From: Nanobdellati archaeon
Lineage (GTDB): Archaea; B1Sed10-29; WALL01; WAMD01
Reading direction: 5' to 3'
DNA length: 19,267 bases
Assembly (NCBI GenBank): GCA_015522495.1
Contig: WAMD01000002.1
Span: forward strand, 1-19,267
The notes below the pieces were generated by a model that worked only from the letters and a program-made list of their open reading frames with translations, did no database searches and was not told the DNA's origin. Position numbers and translations under genes: made by a program. Below are positions 1 through 7,277 of this stretch, in pieces; positions within the stretch are counted from its first letter, which is position 1, and every line of letters begins with the position of its first letter.

Positions 1-461
1 GCAACGACCACAAGCAACCCAAACACTAGTAACTCTGATGCACTACCCGTCCGTATTATCCACCTAACCGCGTGACTGTCAAAAGGGAAAAGCCACTTCA
101 CACCAGACCTTGTAAGGGAATCTGCGACCAGGTGGGAAAGCCATCCAAAGGAGAACGCTATTGCTATCCATAAATTAAACTGATTAAAAAACTTCATTAC
201 CAAAACCGCCAATGGAAACGAAAACAAAAACGCAAGGAGAGTGTGAGTGATTCCCCTGTGTCCTCCTAAACTTATAACCCTACTCGAAAGTTGTAAAAGG
301 CCATTCATGTGGGATATGTACGACTTTGGATGGTCAATATCTGGAATAATAGATCCAAGGCTAACAGCAATTATCATATTCATCGATGCTGGAAACACTC
401 CAATCCGGGCAAGCAGTAGATAGCTAACCAATCCAAACAACAAATGAGTAATCCACATCAT
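1..461 (-). CDS. YdjM/DUF457-type membrane-bound metal-dependent hydrolase (C-terminus cut by window edge)
   Basis: I translated this frame by hand. It starts at ATG 461 (a second ATG follows directly; a GTG lies at 470) and stays open to base 1, so the C-terminus is missing. The visible ~153 residues alternate hydrophobic segments with polar motifs of the DUF457/YdjM family (inner-membrane, predicted metal-dependent hydrolases): PDIDHP near residue 40, GGHRGITHT near residue 67, and SHLVADSLTRSG near residue 107 followed by KWLFP. The conserved His and Asp residues of these motifs are the presumed metal ligands. The substrate of the family is not established. It follows the 638-aa membrane protein by 22 nt on the same strand and is probably co-transcribed with it. 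Family assignment is confident from the motif order; function is not. Confidence 0.82.
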   Translation of the reverse strand, partial: MMWITHLLFGLVSYLLLARIGVFPASMNMIIAVSLGSIIPDIDHPKSYISHMNGLLQLSSRVISLGGHRGITHTLLAFLFSFPLAVLVMKFFNQFNLWIAIAFSFGWLSHLVADSLTRSGVKWLFPFDSHAVRWIIRTGSASELLVFGLLVVV

Positions 462-483
462 CCAAACCACTGAACACAAACAC

Positions 484-2400
484 CTAGTATAACATGAAGT
501 TAACTAGATTGTCCATGAATATCTCGTCTGTCTCTGGTGGGAAAGCGTAATAAACCACGACTCCCCTTCCAAAAATGTGACTCCCATACTTTGGGTCCCT
601 AACAGTTATCGCTGGCCAATTTGGTTCTCCTTTGTAGGCTGGTTGTATCTTCAACGAAGCGACGACATGGCTGTACTGACCATTACTAGCCACTAAAACA
701 AATGGAACTGGATTGCCATACTTATCTACCAACGGTGTTGACTTTGTTATTCCCTCCACTAAAGGATGCTCCTCATCCTCGACCCTGAAATACGCAAAAG
801 CAGATGCATTGGACGCAACCTCTGTATTCTCTGCAGTGTTGATTGCATCAGCTAGGTATTCACTAGCATTTGGACAGAAAGAATCAGACCTTAACTTACC
901 TTCTATACTGGTGTATCTAGCCGCCGAGATAATAAACCCATAAACTGCCTCATCTGTTGGAGAGTATGTAAGAGAAAATAATGATTTTAAATCTGACTTA
1001 TTTACTCCAGTCGCAGACGCGTATTCATCTATAAACCCTGATGCCTCCTGGCAGCTCCCTAACTGAGCCTTTAAGTCAGAATACTTTGATATCGAATCCG
1101 AGAGGCTTGACTTATAAGAGTTTAAGTGGGACAGGATGTTCTGGTATTGGGTAATGTGTGTCTGATCTTCTTCAAATCCTTTGATAGTTAACAATTGACT
1201 TATTGCATTATCCACCAAAGTTAAGTTGAGTGTTTCAGGGGAAGCAGTTTGTAGTGCAGACTTAAAATCAGTAAGAGTGTTTACTAGACTTGCAATCCTA
1301 TCCGCCTGGGATATGTTACCGTTCAGCCTCTTCTCATCTTCAATTGTTGACAGAGTAGAGATATCTGATGTGACACCTACCTTTGCAGCGGACACATCTG
1401 AATTGAACTCATCTAGTGAAGATGAAACTTTTGCCTGCAAAACACTTTTATCACATCCAGATGGGCTAAAGTTCTCCGAGCAGGTCACTAGTGCAGAATG
1501 GGCTAGTGAAAGCTTATTCTTTATCAAAGCGAACTCCCCAGATATAGACTGATATGTTGAAACCGCATGTGAATCAGAAACAAATGTTATACCAAGTATA
1601 TCATTCCCAAAGTTAACCCCTTTTGACTCTCCTCCACCTATAAGCTTGAATTCCCCTCTATCCCAAGGATTAACCATTTGCTTGAAGTCATCCTCATTGT
1701 CCCATGTTATATAAACATTCGAATACCTGCTATCTGTGTTATAACAATGGTATCCCTCTGTCGTCCTAACTGTCTGCAACTCCCCTGAAAAACCATCCTT
1801 ACATACACTTACCAGCTTGTCCCAAGCATCTGCATAAAGTTCATTTGTCACTTGTATTGCTAAATCAGATGAGTATTTGCTCTCACTCATATCCACGCAG
1901 ACTGTGTCTTTATCCTCTACCTCTTTTGTCCCTTCTTGAGTGGTGTACTTCACGGTATACATTACATCCCTACACACACTATCCCTAGTCCCACCACCTA
2001 TGCCAGAATCACCTACCCAAACAAGCCGACCAGTCCCGGACATGACATAGTCATAAAAATACCTCAGCTTTTCAGTGGGAATATCCCTAGCTTTCTCAAC
2101 GATTACTATGTCATATTTATCTAGCATACCTGCAGATATCTGATCCATAGACACTTCCCTAACATTCAACCTTTTAACGTCCTCCAAATACCTAGACAAC
2201 TCAGTTGGATCACCCATTCCAGATGAACCGTAAACCAGCATCACCTTAGGTTTGCCAAATATGGAGTAGTAGATATTACAATAGCTTGCTCCCAGTGTTC
2301 CACATCCCAACAATCCAACCTTGGTCAAAACTAAGAGCAATGCAAATAACAAAACAATCAGTGCGAGTATGTGAGGTAAGTTCTGCTTCCAGTCATTCAT
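484..2400 (-). CDS. Membrane-anchored protein with split GATase1/ThuA-like domain and helical insertion
   Basis: This 638-aa protein is not a named family I recognise. Residues 10-32 form one hydrophobic helix; the sequence then reads LLGCGT, which resembles a lipobox, with a second Cys at 41, so anchoring could be by helix or by lipid. The rest is hydrophilic and presumably outside the cell. Residues ~51-135 (KVMLVYGSSGMGD, then DIVIVE and GRLVWVGDSG) look like the first half of a class-I glutamine-amidotransferase/ThuA-like alpha/beta fold. The last ~100 residues (HPLVEGI, then FGRGVVVYYAFPPE near 608-623) look like its second half. Between them, about 290-500 is Ser/Leu/Lys-rich and heptad-like, probably a coiled-coil stalk. 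No Cys-His catalytic pair is obvious, so it may bind rather than catalyse. ATG 2400 follows a weak GTGAT and a TATA box on the minus strand. Confidence 0.8.
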   Translation of the reverse strand: MNDWKQNLPHILALIVLLFALLLVLTKVGLLGCGTLGASYCNIYYSIFGKPKVMLVYGSSGMGDPTELSRYLEDVKRLNVREVSMDQISAGMLDKYDIVIVEKARDIPTEKLRYFYDYVMSGTGRLVWVGDSGIGGGTRDSVCRDVMYTVKYTTQEGTKEVEDKDTVCVDMSESKYSSDLAIQVTNELYADAWDKLVSVCKDGFSGELQTVRTTEGYHCYNTDSRYSNVYITWDNEDDFKQMVNPWDRGEFKLIGGGESKGVNFGNDILGITFVSDSHAVSTYQSISGEFALIKNKLSLAHSALVTCSENFSPSGCDKSVLQAKVSSSLDEFNSDVSAAKVGVTSDISTLSTIEDEKRLNGNISQADRIASLVNTLTDFKSALQTASPETLNLTLVDNAISQLLTIKGFEEDQTHITQYQNILSHLNSYKSSLSDSISKYSDLKAQLGSCQEASGFIDEYASATGVNKSDLKSLFSLTYSPTDEAVYGFIISAARYTSIEGKLRSDSFCPNASEYLADAINTAENTEVASNASAFAYFRVEDEEHPLVEGITKSTPLVDKYGNPVPFVLVASNGQYSHVVASLKIQPAYKGEPNWPAITVRDPKYGSHIFGRGVVVYYAFPPETDEIFMDNLVNFMLY

Positions 2401-2427
2401 AACGCATCACTTAAACTAAATCCAGCG

Positions 2428-2440
2428 CGGTTTTTATACA
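2428..2440 (-). promoter_or_regulatory. TATA-box promoter for the 638-aa membrane protein
   Basis: On the minus strand this reads ATGTATAAAAACC, a good archaeal TATA box about 30-35 nt before ATG 2400. It predicts a leader of roughly 10 nt with a weak GTGAT motif before the start. Confidence 0.5.
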
Positions 2441-2592
2441 TTTCGCGTATGTTTATTGCTTTTTGGACAACTATCAACAACCACAACCAAAATAGTCAAA
2501 AATCATACAAGAGAGTTACATTATGTATCACATTTAAATCCCAACGTAGTAATTATGTTATAGACAATAGTGGGTAGTTTGAAGGTGTTTAT

Positions 2593-3561
2593 ATGAACAT
2601 TATAGATATAGTAAGACATGGTTTAAAGAATAGTGGTTTGGCTCTCTCGTTCAAAAAACAGCTAGTAGATGCATTAGAGCGTATAAAATCCGCTGTTAGG
2701 GCGGGATACGAACCTGAGATAATAAAAGATAGAAACGGGAGAACCCTATTCAAGTATTTACTTCCAGGAGATGAAGAAAGTGGAAAGTTTGATTTTACAG
2801 TCATAACCAATACCCCTATAGAAGATATAAACGGAGATATATCAAAGGTAGTTGACATACAAGTCGAGGGGAGCAATGAATACAACAAAGTTGTAAAGGG
2901 TATACTAAGGGGGATAAAGGATGAAGAGAGAGCAAGAAGAAAAAGAGAAAGAAAAGAAAAAAATGAGCCTAAAAAGAACAGGTCAAAAACTGAAAGGAAA
3001 AAGAAAGTACATGTAGAGGAAGTTAAAGAAACAAAGAGAATCAACATAACTCCAAATCAAGCAAGGAGTATTAGAATCTGGTCACAAATAGTAGCTGGCT
3101 CTGCCGAGACATCCTCAAAAGCCCTAGAGGACGCACTAACCGAATTAGACAAACAAGCAAAGGGAATTATGAAAACCATTGAAATGCATGAAAATACATA
3201 TACAAACACCATAAGAGAAATAAAATCCAATAATGAAATGAGAAAATCCCTATCCAAATACTTAAGAGAGCATCACTCGAGAAAGATAAACCTGAACAAG
3301 TTAGAGAACAACCCAAATCTTGCACTGAGAATATCCGGTAGTTTCTCTGGCAAAACGTATCCTAAAGGGCTAAAGGAAAAAATGGATAAAATAAGAGAGG
3401 CTGCAAGAAAAATTGATGACATGAAAAAAATGCATAGGCAGTTGAGTGAAAATATGAAAACGATAAAAGCATTGGTCGATGCACATAAATACCTATCGAG
3501 CCTTCCAAAGAGGAGTAGGTATAGGATAGTAAAGAAAGCCATAATTAGAAAGATAAGATAA
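2593..3561 (+). CDS. Unrecognised basic, coiled-coil-rich protein
   Basis: This 322-aa protein belongs to no family I recognise. Residues 1-110 mix helix and strand (for example YEPEIIKDRNGRTLFKYLLP). Residues ~113-150 are an almost unbroken run of Lys, Arg and Glu, a likely flexible linker or nucleic-acid-contacting segment. From ~155 to 322 it is strongly helical, with heptad-like Leu/Ile/Met spacing and abundant Lys/Arg, ending in a very basic tail. There is no signal peptide, membrane helix or cysteine pattern. ATG 2593 is supported by AAGGTG at 2582-2587, five bases upstream. The gene precedes FEN-1 by 72 nt, but FEN-1 has its own TATA box, so they need not be co-transcribed. Charge and neighbourhood suggest a DNA- or RNA-associated role; that is inference. 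Confidence 0.8.
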   Translation: MNIIDIVRHGLKNSGLALSFKKQLVDALERIKSAVRAGYEPEIIKDRNGRTLFKYLLPGDEESGKFDFTVITNTPIEDINGDISKVVDIQVEGSNEYNKVVKGILRGIKDEERARRKRERKEKNEPKKNRSKTERKKKVHVEEVKETKRINITPNQARSIRIWSQIVAGSAETSSKALEDALTELDKQAKGIMKTIEMHENTYTNTIREIKSNNEMRKSLSKYLREHHSRKINLNKLENNPNLALRISGSFSGKTYPKGLKEKMDKIREAARKIDDMKKMHRQLSENMKTIKALVDAHKYLSSLPKRSRYRIVKKAIIRKIR

Positions 3562-3603
3562 AAGCACTGCTAGGACAATGCCTGGGCTACAAAGCCAAAA
3601 ACA

Positions 3604-3618
3604 TTTTTATTATTATAA
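3604..3618 (+). promoter_or_regulatory. TATA-box promoter of fen (leaderless)
   Basis: The AT-rich run TTTTTATTATTATA is centred about 26 nt before ATG 3634 and no Shine-Dalgarno motif lies between them. This is the spacing expected for an archaeal leaderless mRNA starting at or beside the ATG. Confidence 0.6.
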
Positions 3619-3633
3619 TGTTTATTTTCAACC

Positions 3634-4659
3634 ATGGGCGTAGCTCTTAGTGATATAGTTGAAGGGAAGATAATAGAACTAGAGTATCTGTCTGGAAGGA
3701 GTATATCCATAGACGCATATAATATGTTATATCAATTCCTTAGTATAATAAGGCAAAGAGATGGTACTCCCCTTATGAATTCTAAAGGGGAGATAACAAG
3801 CCACTTGTCTGGATTGTTTTACAGGACGGCTAGGTTACTAGAAAAAGGGATAAAACCAGTTTACGTTTTCGATGGAGCACCACCAGAAGAAAAGACGCAC
3901 ACATTGTCAGAAAGGGAAAAGAAAAAGATAGAGGCAGAGAAAAAATATGAAGCTGCTCTGAAGAAAGGAGACCTTGAAAACGCTAGAGTGTACGCACAAC
4001 AGACTTCCAGGCTAACAAAAGATATGGTAAATCAAGCCAAAAAACTATTAAATCTTCTTGGAGTACCCTGGGTGCAAGCACCTAGTGAAGGAGAAGCCCA
4101 AGCAGCATATATGGCAAAGAAGGGGGATGTCTGGGCGTCTGCATCCCAAGACTACGATTCTCTCCTATTTGGGTCACCTAGGCTGGTCAGAAACCTAGGA
4201 ATTACAGGAAGGCGCAAGCTACCTAGAAAAAACGTATATGTCGAGATAAAACCAGAAATTATAGAACTAGAAAACACGCTAGGCTCTCTAGGAATAGACC
4301 TAGATCAATTAATACAAATTGGGTTGATGGTTGGGACAGATTTTAACAGTGGTGTAAAGGGGATAGGTCCTAAGAAAGCACTAAAATTAGTCAAAGAGGG
4401 AAAAACAGCAAAGGAAGTATATGTAGAACATGGTATGGATACATCTGGAGTCAAATTTGCTGAAAGTATATTCAAAAGGCCAAAGACAACAAATAATTAC
4501 AAACTTGAATGGAAAGAACCTGACGAAGAGGGTTTGATATCCTATCTGTGTGGTGAGCACGACTTCTCAGAAGAAAGGATAAAATCAACTCTTGAGAGAC
4601 TACTAAAAGAGTATGATGTGAAAGGGAGCCAAGCCAAACTAGATAGGTGGTTTGGATAA
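3634..4659 (+). CDS. fen: Flap endonuclease 1 (FEN-1/XPG family)
   Basis: FEN-1 is a structure-specific 5' nuclease that removes 5' flaps during Okazaki-fragment maturation and base-excision repair, working with the PCNA sliding clamp. The 341-aa length is typical of archaea. It begins with the family's MGV start, whose N-terminal Gly is part of the active-site region. All seven metal-binding acids fall at the positions known from Pyrococcus FEN-1: D27, D80, E152, E154, D173, D175 and D236, the last in a helix-hairpin-helix context (GVKGIGPKKALKLV). The C-terminus carries a PCNA-interacting PIP box, Q333-xx-L-xx-WF. No catalytic residue is missing. The start is leaderless. The gene's 3' end runs to within 64 nt of the next start, and the three following features suggest a transcription unit with an unknown helical protein and a PIN-domain protein. 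Confidence 0.97.
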   Translation: MGVALSDIVEGKIIELEYLSGRSISIDAYNMLYQFLSIIRQRDGTPLMNSKGEITSHLSGLFYRTARLLEKGIKPVYVFDGAPPEEKTHTLSEREKKKIEAEKKYEAALKKGDLENARVYAQQTSRLTKDMVNQAKKLLNLLGVPWVQAPSEGEAQAAYMAKKGDVWASASQDYDSLLFGSPRLVRNLGITGRRKLPRKNVYVEIKPEIIELENTLGSLGIDLDQLIQIGLMVGTDFNSGVKGIGPKKALKLVKEGKTAKEVYVEHGMDTSGVKFAESIFKRPKTTNNYKLEWKEPDEEGLISYLCGEHDFSEERIKSTLERLLKEYDVKGSQAKLDRWFG

Positions 4660-4723
4660 CAATACGGTTAATAATCATAACAGAATAATAGGAAACAATG
4701 ACAAAGTGGTAATAGGTGATGGG

Positions 4724-5275
4724 ATGGAAGCATATCAATACATGATAAAAATAAAAAACGCGTTTCAAGAGCTTAATAGCATAAAACTAAGGGAGATCGC
4801 AAATCAAGCTATAGAAGAAGCAGTGTTGAAATCAGATAAACTGCTGGCTAGTGTTGCAGTATTTGCATACGCGCTATCAAAGGTATTAACTAAAGTGCAC
4901 TTCAGAAAAAGAGAAAACTGGGGAAGGTTCAAAAAAAGACTGTCTGCGCAGTTGTCAATGTTTGTTGGGCTGACAAAGACTAGAAAGGATGTATATGGGA
5001 TACTAGAAAACAAGTTGATAAAGTTAGTTGAAGAGATTGACAAGGAAGCTGGGAACTACACCAGAAACCTAATGTACAAGGCAAAAGTCAAAATGGCGTC
5101 AACTGCTTATGCCCTAGGAGTCAGTGCTGGGACAGCAGCCGACCTAACAGGCGCAGACAAGTTCGAGTTGTTGAGGTATATCGGGATTACAAAGATTCAC
5201 GACAGACCATATACAAAAACTCTAAGTGCTCTTGAAAGATACAAAATAGCAAGGAGTGTTTTACATGCAAAGTGA
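4724..5275 (+). CDS. Unrecognised helical protein, partner of downstream PIN-domain gene
   Basis: I place the start at ATG 4724 (183 aa) because GGTGAT at 4715-4720, an exact match to the archaeal anti-Shine-Dalgarno, precedes it by 3 nt. An in-frame TTG at 4652 inside the fen stop region would add an Asn-rich leader that does not look like protein. The protein is almost entirely predicted helix with regular Leu/Ala/Ile spacing. It carries a basic patch (KVHFRKRENWGRFKKR) in the first half and an AYALGVSAGTAADLTG segment followed by DKFELLRYIGITK near the C-terminus. There is no membrane helix. It overlaps the PIN gene's start by 11 nt, implying translational coupling. It does not resemble a known antitoxin fold (no AbrB, RHH or Phd pattern), yet the tight coupling suggests the two products act together. 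Confidence 0.8.
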   Translation: MEAYQYMIKIKNAFQELNSIKLREIANQAIEEAVLKSDKLLASVAVFAYALSKVLTKVHFRKRENWGRFKKRLSAQLSMFVGLTKTRKDVYGILENKLIKLVEEIDKEAGNYTRNLMYKAKVKMASTAYALGVSAGTAADLTGADKFELLRYIGITKIHDRPYTKTLSALERYKIARSVLHAK

Positions 5276-5930
5276 ACCTGTTGTTGCAGACTCAGGGCCA
5301 TTAATATCTATGGCAGAAAACTGTCTTCTCTGGGTGCTAGATCTCATCGACAACCCAATTATAATACCCAAAGGAGTTGAGTACGAAGCTATAACCCACC
5401 CAATGGAAATATACAAATACGAACTAAACGCACTCAGGATAAGAGAAGCTGTTCTCTCTGGGAGTATAATAGTCGATGAAACACCAATAAAATCAGAAAC
5501 CAAGGAAATACTCAAATTGTCAAATAGACTAATAACATATAAGAAGAGACCTCTGACCATAATACAAGAAGGAGAGGCTGAAGTTATAGCCCTAGCGCTA
5601 AAAAAAGGTTATAAGACAGTTGCAATAGACGAAAGAACTGCTAGGTTGCTAGTCGAAGACCCTCTGCAAATAAAGGAGTATATGGAAAATAGACTCGGGC
5701 TTGAGTTGGAAACAAACAAAGAAATAGCGTCAATAATTGAAGAAAAGATTAACGGCATAAACGTCATCAGGTCAAGTGAAATAGTAACATTTGCATTTGA
5801 AAGTGGCCTAGTCTCGTACGAGACTGATAACAAAACAATGCTAGAAGCTCTTTTATATGGGATAAAATCAAGTGGGTGTGCAATAACTAGGGATGAGATA
5901 AAGGAATACCTAAACGGACTGATCAAGTAA
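5265..5930 (+). CDS. PIN-domain protein (DUF3368-like predicted ribonuclease)
   Basis: PIN domains are metal-dependent nucleases, mostly ribonucleases. Counting from ATG 5265, the acidic set is present: D9 in VVADSGPLI, the EGEAEVIALA motif at about 102-111, and AIDERTARLLV with D122/E123. GEAE plus IDER is the pattern of the DUF3368-type subgroup. At ~221 aa it is longer than a single PIN domain: there is an ENCLLWVLDLI insertion after the first Asp and an extra ~80-residue helical C-terminal region (GINVIRSSEIVTFAFESG, then SSGCAITRDEIKEYL). The ATG is supported by AAGGAG at 5251-5255 and lies inside the preceding gene. A GTG at 5256 is a less likely start. Co-operonic placement with FEN-1 could mean RNA processing or a housekeeping nuclease rather than a toxin. 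Confidence 0.85.
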   Translation: MQSEPVVADSGPLISMAENCLLWVLDLIDNPIIIPKGVEYEAITHPMEIYKYELNALRIREAVLSGSIIVDETPIKSETKEILKLSNRLITYKKRPLTIIQEGEAEVIALALKKGYKTVAIDERTARLLVEDPLQIKEYMENRLGLELETNKEIASIIEEKINGINVIRSSEIVTFAFESGLVSYETDNKTMLEALLYGIKSSGCAITRDEIKEYLNGLIK

Positions 5931-5950
5931 GCTATCAAGTGATATCAAAA

Positions 5951-6187
5951 TTACAAGGATTCAAGTGCTATCAGCCCAAACGTTATGAGCAGGGTGGATA
6001 CAAGTATCCCTACGTAATGGTTTTTTCTTATTATTGGTATATACGGCCTTTCAACCCACACGATGAAACCCAAAAATAATAGGTTAGCGGCTAGGAATGC
6101 ACCTAGCTTGCCAAACCAGCCAAACAAGAGCGACAGGAGAAAGACGACTATATAATAACCAACAAGTGATGACCAATCTGTTACCAT
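5951..6187 (-). CDS. Small membrane protein, two to three helices, unknown function
   Basis: This 78-aa frame encodes a very hydrophobic protein. One stretch runs through YYIVVFLLSLLFGWFG and on through LGAFLAANLLFLGFIVWV; after a polar ERPYIPIIRKNHY loop a last helix (VGILVSTLLITFGLIAL) ends the protein. I recognise no family. Support that it is real: ATG 6187 sits 26 nt from a minus-strand TATA box (6207-6218), matching leaderless genes elsewhere here, and the gene exactly fills the space between the PIN gene (20 nt away) and the divergent beta-CASP gene. The polar loop carries both Arg/Lys and Glu. Nothing in the sequence indicates a substrate. Confidence 0.72.
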   Translation of the reverse strand: MVTDWSSLVGYYIVVFLLSLLFGWFGKLGAFLAANLLFLGFIVWVERPYIPIIRKNHYVGILVSTLLITFGLIALESL

Positions 6188-6206
6188 AATACTAGCAATG
6201 ATGGAG

Positions 6207-6230
6207 AAGTATTTATGATTAACCTTTTAA
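6207..6230. promoter_or_regulatory. Overlapping divergent leaderless promoters
   Basis: Within 65 bp between two divergent starts lie two TATA-like elements. On the minus strand CATAAATA (about 6210-6217) is 26 nt from ATG 6187. On the plus strand CTTTTAA (6224-6230) is 26 nt from GTG 6253. Their upstream elements overlap, so polymerase binding in one direction may exclude the other. Confidence 0.5.
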
Positions 6231-6252
6231 TTGATTTTTTCGTTATCTTGGT

Positions 6253-7185
6253 GTGTTAATTGAGGGTAATGGCATAGAGTACCTAGGAAAAACAAGAATA
6301 TTCCTAGATGCTAAAAGGGAAGAAGGGATCACAGCTATAAGCCACGCACACAAAGACCATGTAGGTAGGGTAAACAAGGCAATAGCTAGTAAGGAAACAG
6401 CTGTTTTAGCTGGGTTATCCAGATACAAAGAGAAAATGAAGCTAGATGATATAGAGATAAAGTTAACAGAAGCAGGGCATATACTAGGCTCTAGGCAGGT
6501 GGAGATACTAGATGGGCAACATATTACATACACAGGGGATATAAGGGTCAAAGATTCTTTGTTCTTCAAGGGGGCAAAGGTAACCGAACCAGACGTACTC
6601 GTAATAGAATCTACTTTTGGCCTACCTAAGTTTACATTTCCAGATCAGGAAGACACAATTGAAAGTATGAAAAAATGGATAAAAACGAACCTATCTGTTG
6701 GACGAAATGTGATAATTGGAGGATATGAGCTGGGAAAAGCTCAAGAGATTACAAGGATAGTAAACGACATTGATGAAGTTCCTATTGTAACAACTGAAAT
6801 TGCTAAGTATAATCAGATATACAAGGATTATGGATACAACCCTGGAGAATGGATGACAATGCAAAACAAGGATATCGGAAGAGACCCTAGTGTTTTCATA
6901 GTTCCCGTTAGGATGATTGGCAAAGCCAGGGAAGCTATACACATGAGCTTCCAAAGGGAATGTGTGATATCAATTGCAACCGGGTGGGCGGTAGTATATC
7001 CGTTCAAAAAAATTGATAGGGCGTTCCCTCTAAGTGACCATGCAGATTTTAACGGTTTGGTAAAATATGCAAAGGATTCAAATCCAAGAAAAATAATCAC
7101 TGTTCACGGGTACAAAAAAGAGTTTGCTAGAGAGCTCAGACGGCTAGGATTTGACGCAGTACCTATCGAGAAGGGGGTTATTTAA
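6253..7185 (+). CDS. Beta-CASP metallo-beta-lactamase nuclease (mRNA 3'-processing/exonuclease-like)
   Basis: This 310-aa protein has the zinc-binding signature of metallo-beta-lactamase nucleases: SHAHKDHVG (H31, H33, D35, H36), EAGHILGSRQ (H76) and YTGDI (D96). It then shows beta-CASP features: VIESTFG near 118-123, PLSDHADF and a late VHGYKKEF His motif. Family members (CPSF73/YSH1-like, RNase J, Snm1/Pso2) cut or trim RNA or DNA. The length is short, and there is no N-terminal KH domain as in archaeal CPSF (aCPSF1). It fits the compact exonuclease subgroup annotated as putative mRNA 3'-end processing factor. The start is GTG 6253, leaderless, with TATA 26 nt upstream. Whether the substrate is RNA or DNA cannot be read from sequence. 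Confidence 0.9.
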   Translation: MLIEGNGIEYLGKTRIFLDAKREEGITAISHAHKDHVGRVNKAIASKETAVLAGLSRYKEKMKLDDIEIKLTEAGHILGSRQVEILDGQHITYTGDIRVKDSLFFKGAKVTEPDVLVIESTFGLPKFTFPDQEDTIESMKKWIKTNLSVGRNVIIGGYELGKAQEITRIVNDIDEVPIVTTEIAKYNQIYKDYGYNPGEWMTMQNKDIGRDPSVFIVPVRMIGKAREAIHMSFQRECVISIATGWAVVYPFKKIDRAFPLSDHADFNGLVKYAKDSNPRKIITVHGYKKEFARELRRLGFDAVPIEKGVI

Positions 7186-7204
7186 AAATGGAATGACAAA
7201 CTAT

Positions 7205-7247
7205 ATATAGAATTTTACATATAGAATTTTACTGTTTAAGATTTTAC
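7205..7247 (+). repeat. Tandem 14-nt repeat with a third partial copy upstream of the Tes-like gene
   Basis: The 14-mer ATATAGAATTTTAC occurs twice head to tail (7205-7218, 7219-7232). A degenerate third copy ends in TTTTAC at 7242-7247. The three TTTTAC elements are spaced 14 and 15 nt. The array lies just upstream of the presumed TATA box (7251-7258), where archaeal activators often bind. It could be a regulator site for the radical SAM gene, or chance in AT-rich DNA. Confidence 0.5.
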
Positions 7248-7250
7248 AAA

Positions 7251-7258
7251 ATATTAAA
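7251..7258 (+). promoter_or_regulatory. TATA box for the Tes-like gene
   Basis: ATATTAAA is centred about 24 nt before GTG 7278 and 33 nt before ATG 7287. The transcript is therefore either leaderless from the GTG or has a leader of under 10 nt to the ATG. No Shine-Dalgarno is visible. Confidence 0.5.
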
Positions 7259-7277
7259 TTAAGACTAAACCGGTAGA

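Noticed and set aside
4652..4723. TTG-initiated extension of the helical protein, overlapping the end of fen.
   Set aside because: The Asn-rich sequence looks non-coding and a perfect GGTGAT precedes ATG 4724.
4724..5930. Classical VapBC-type toxin-antitoxin pair.
   Set aside because: The upstream protein is 183 aa of helix with no known antitoxin DNA-binding fold, and the PIN protein is much longer than VapC toxins.
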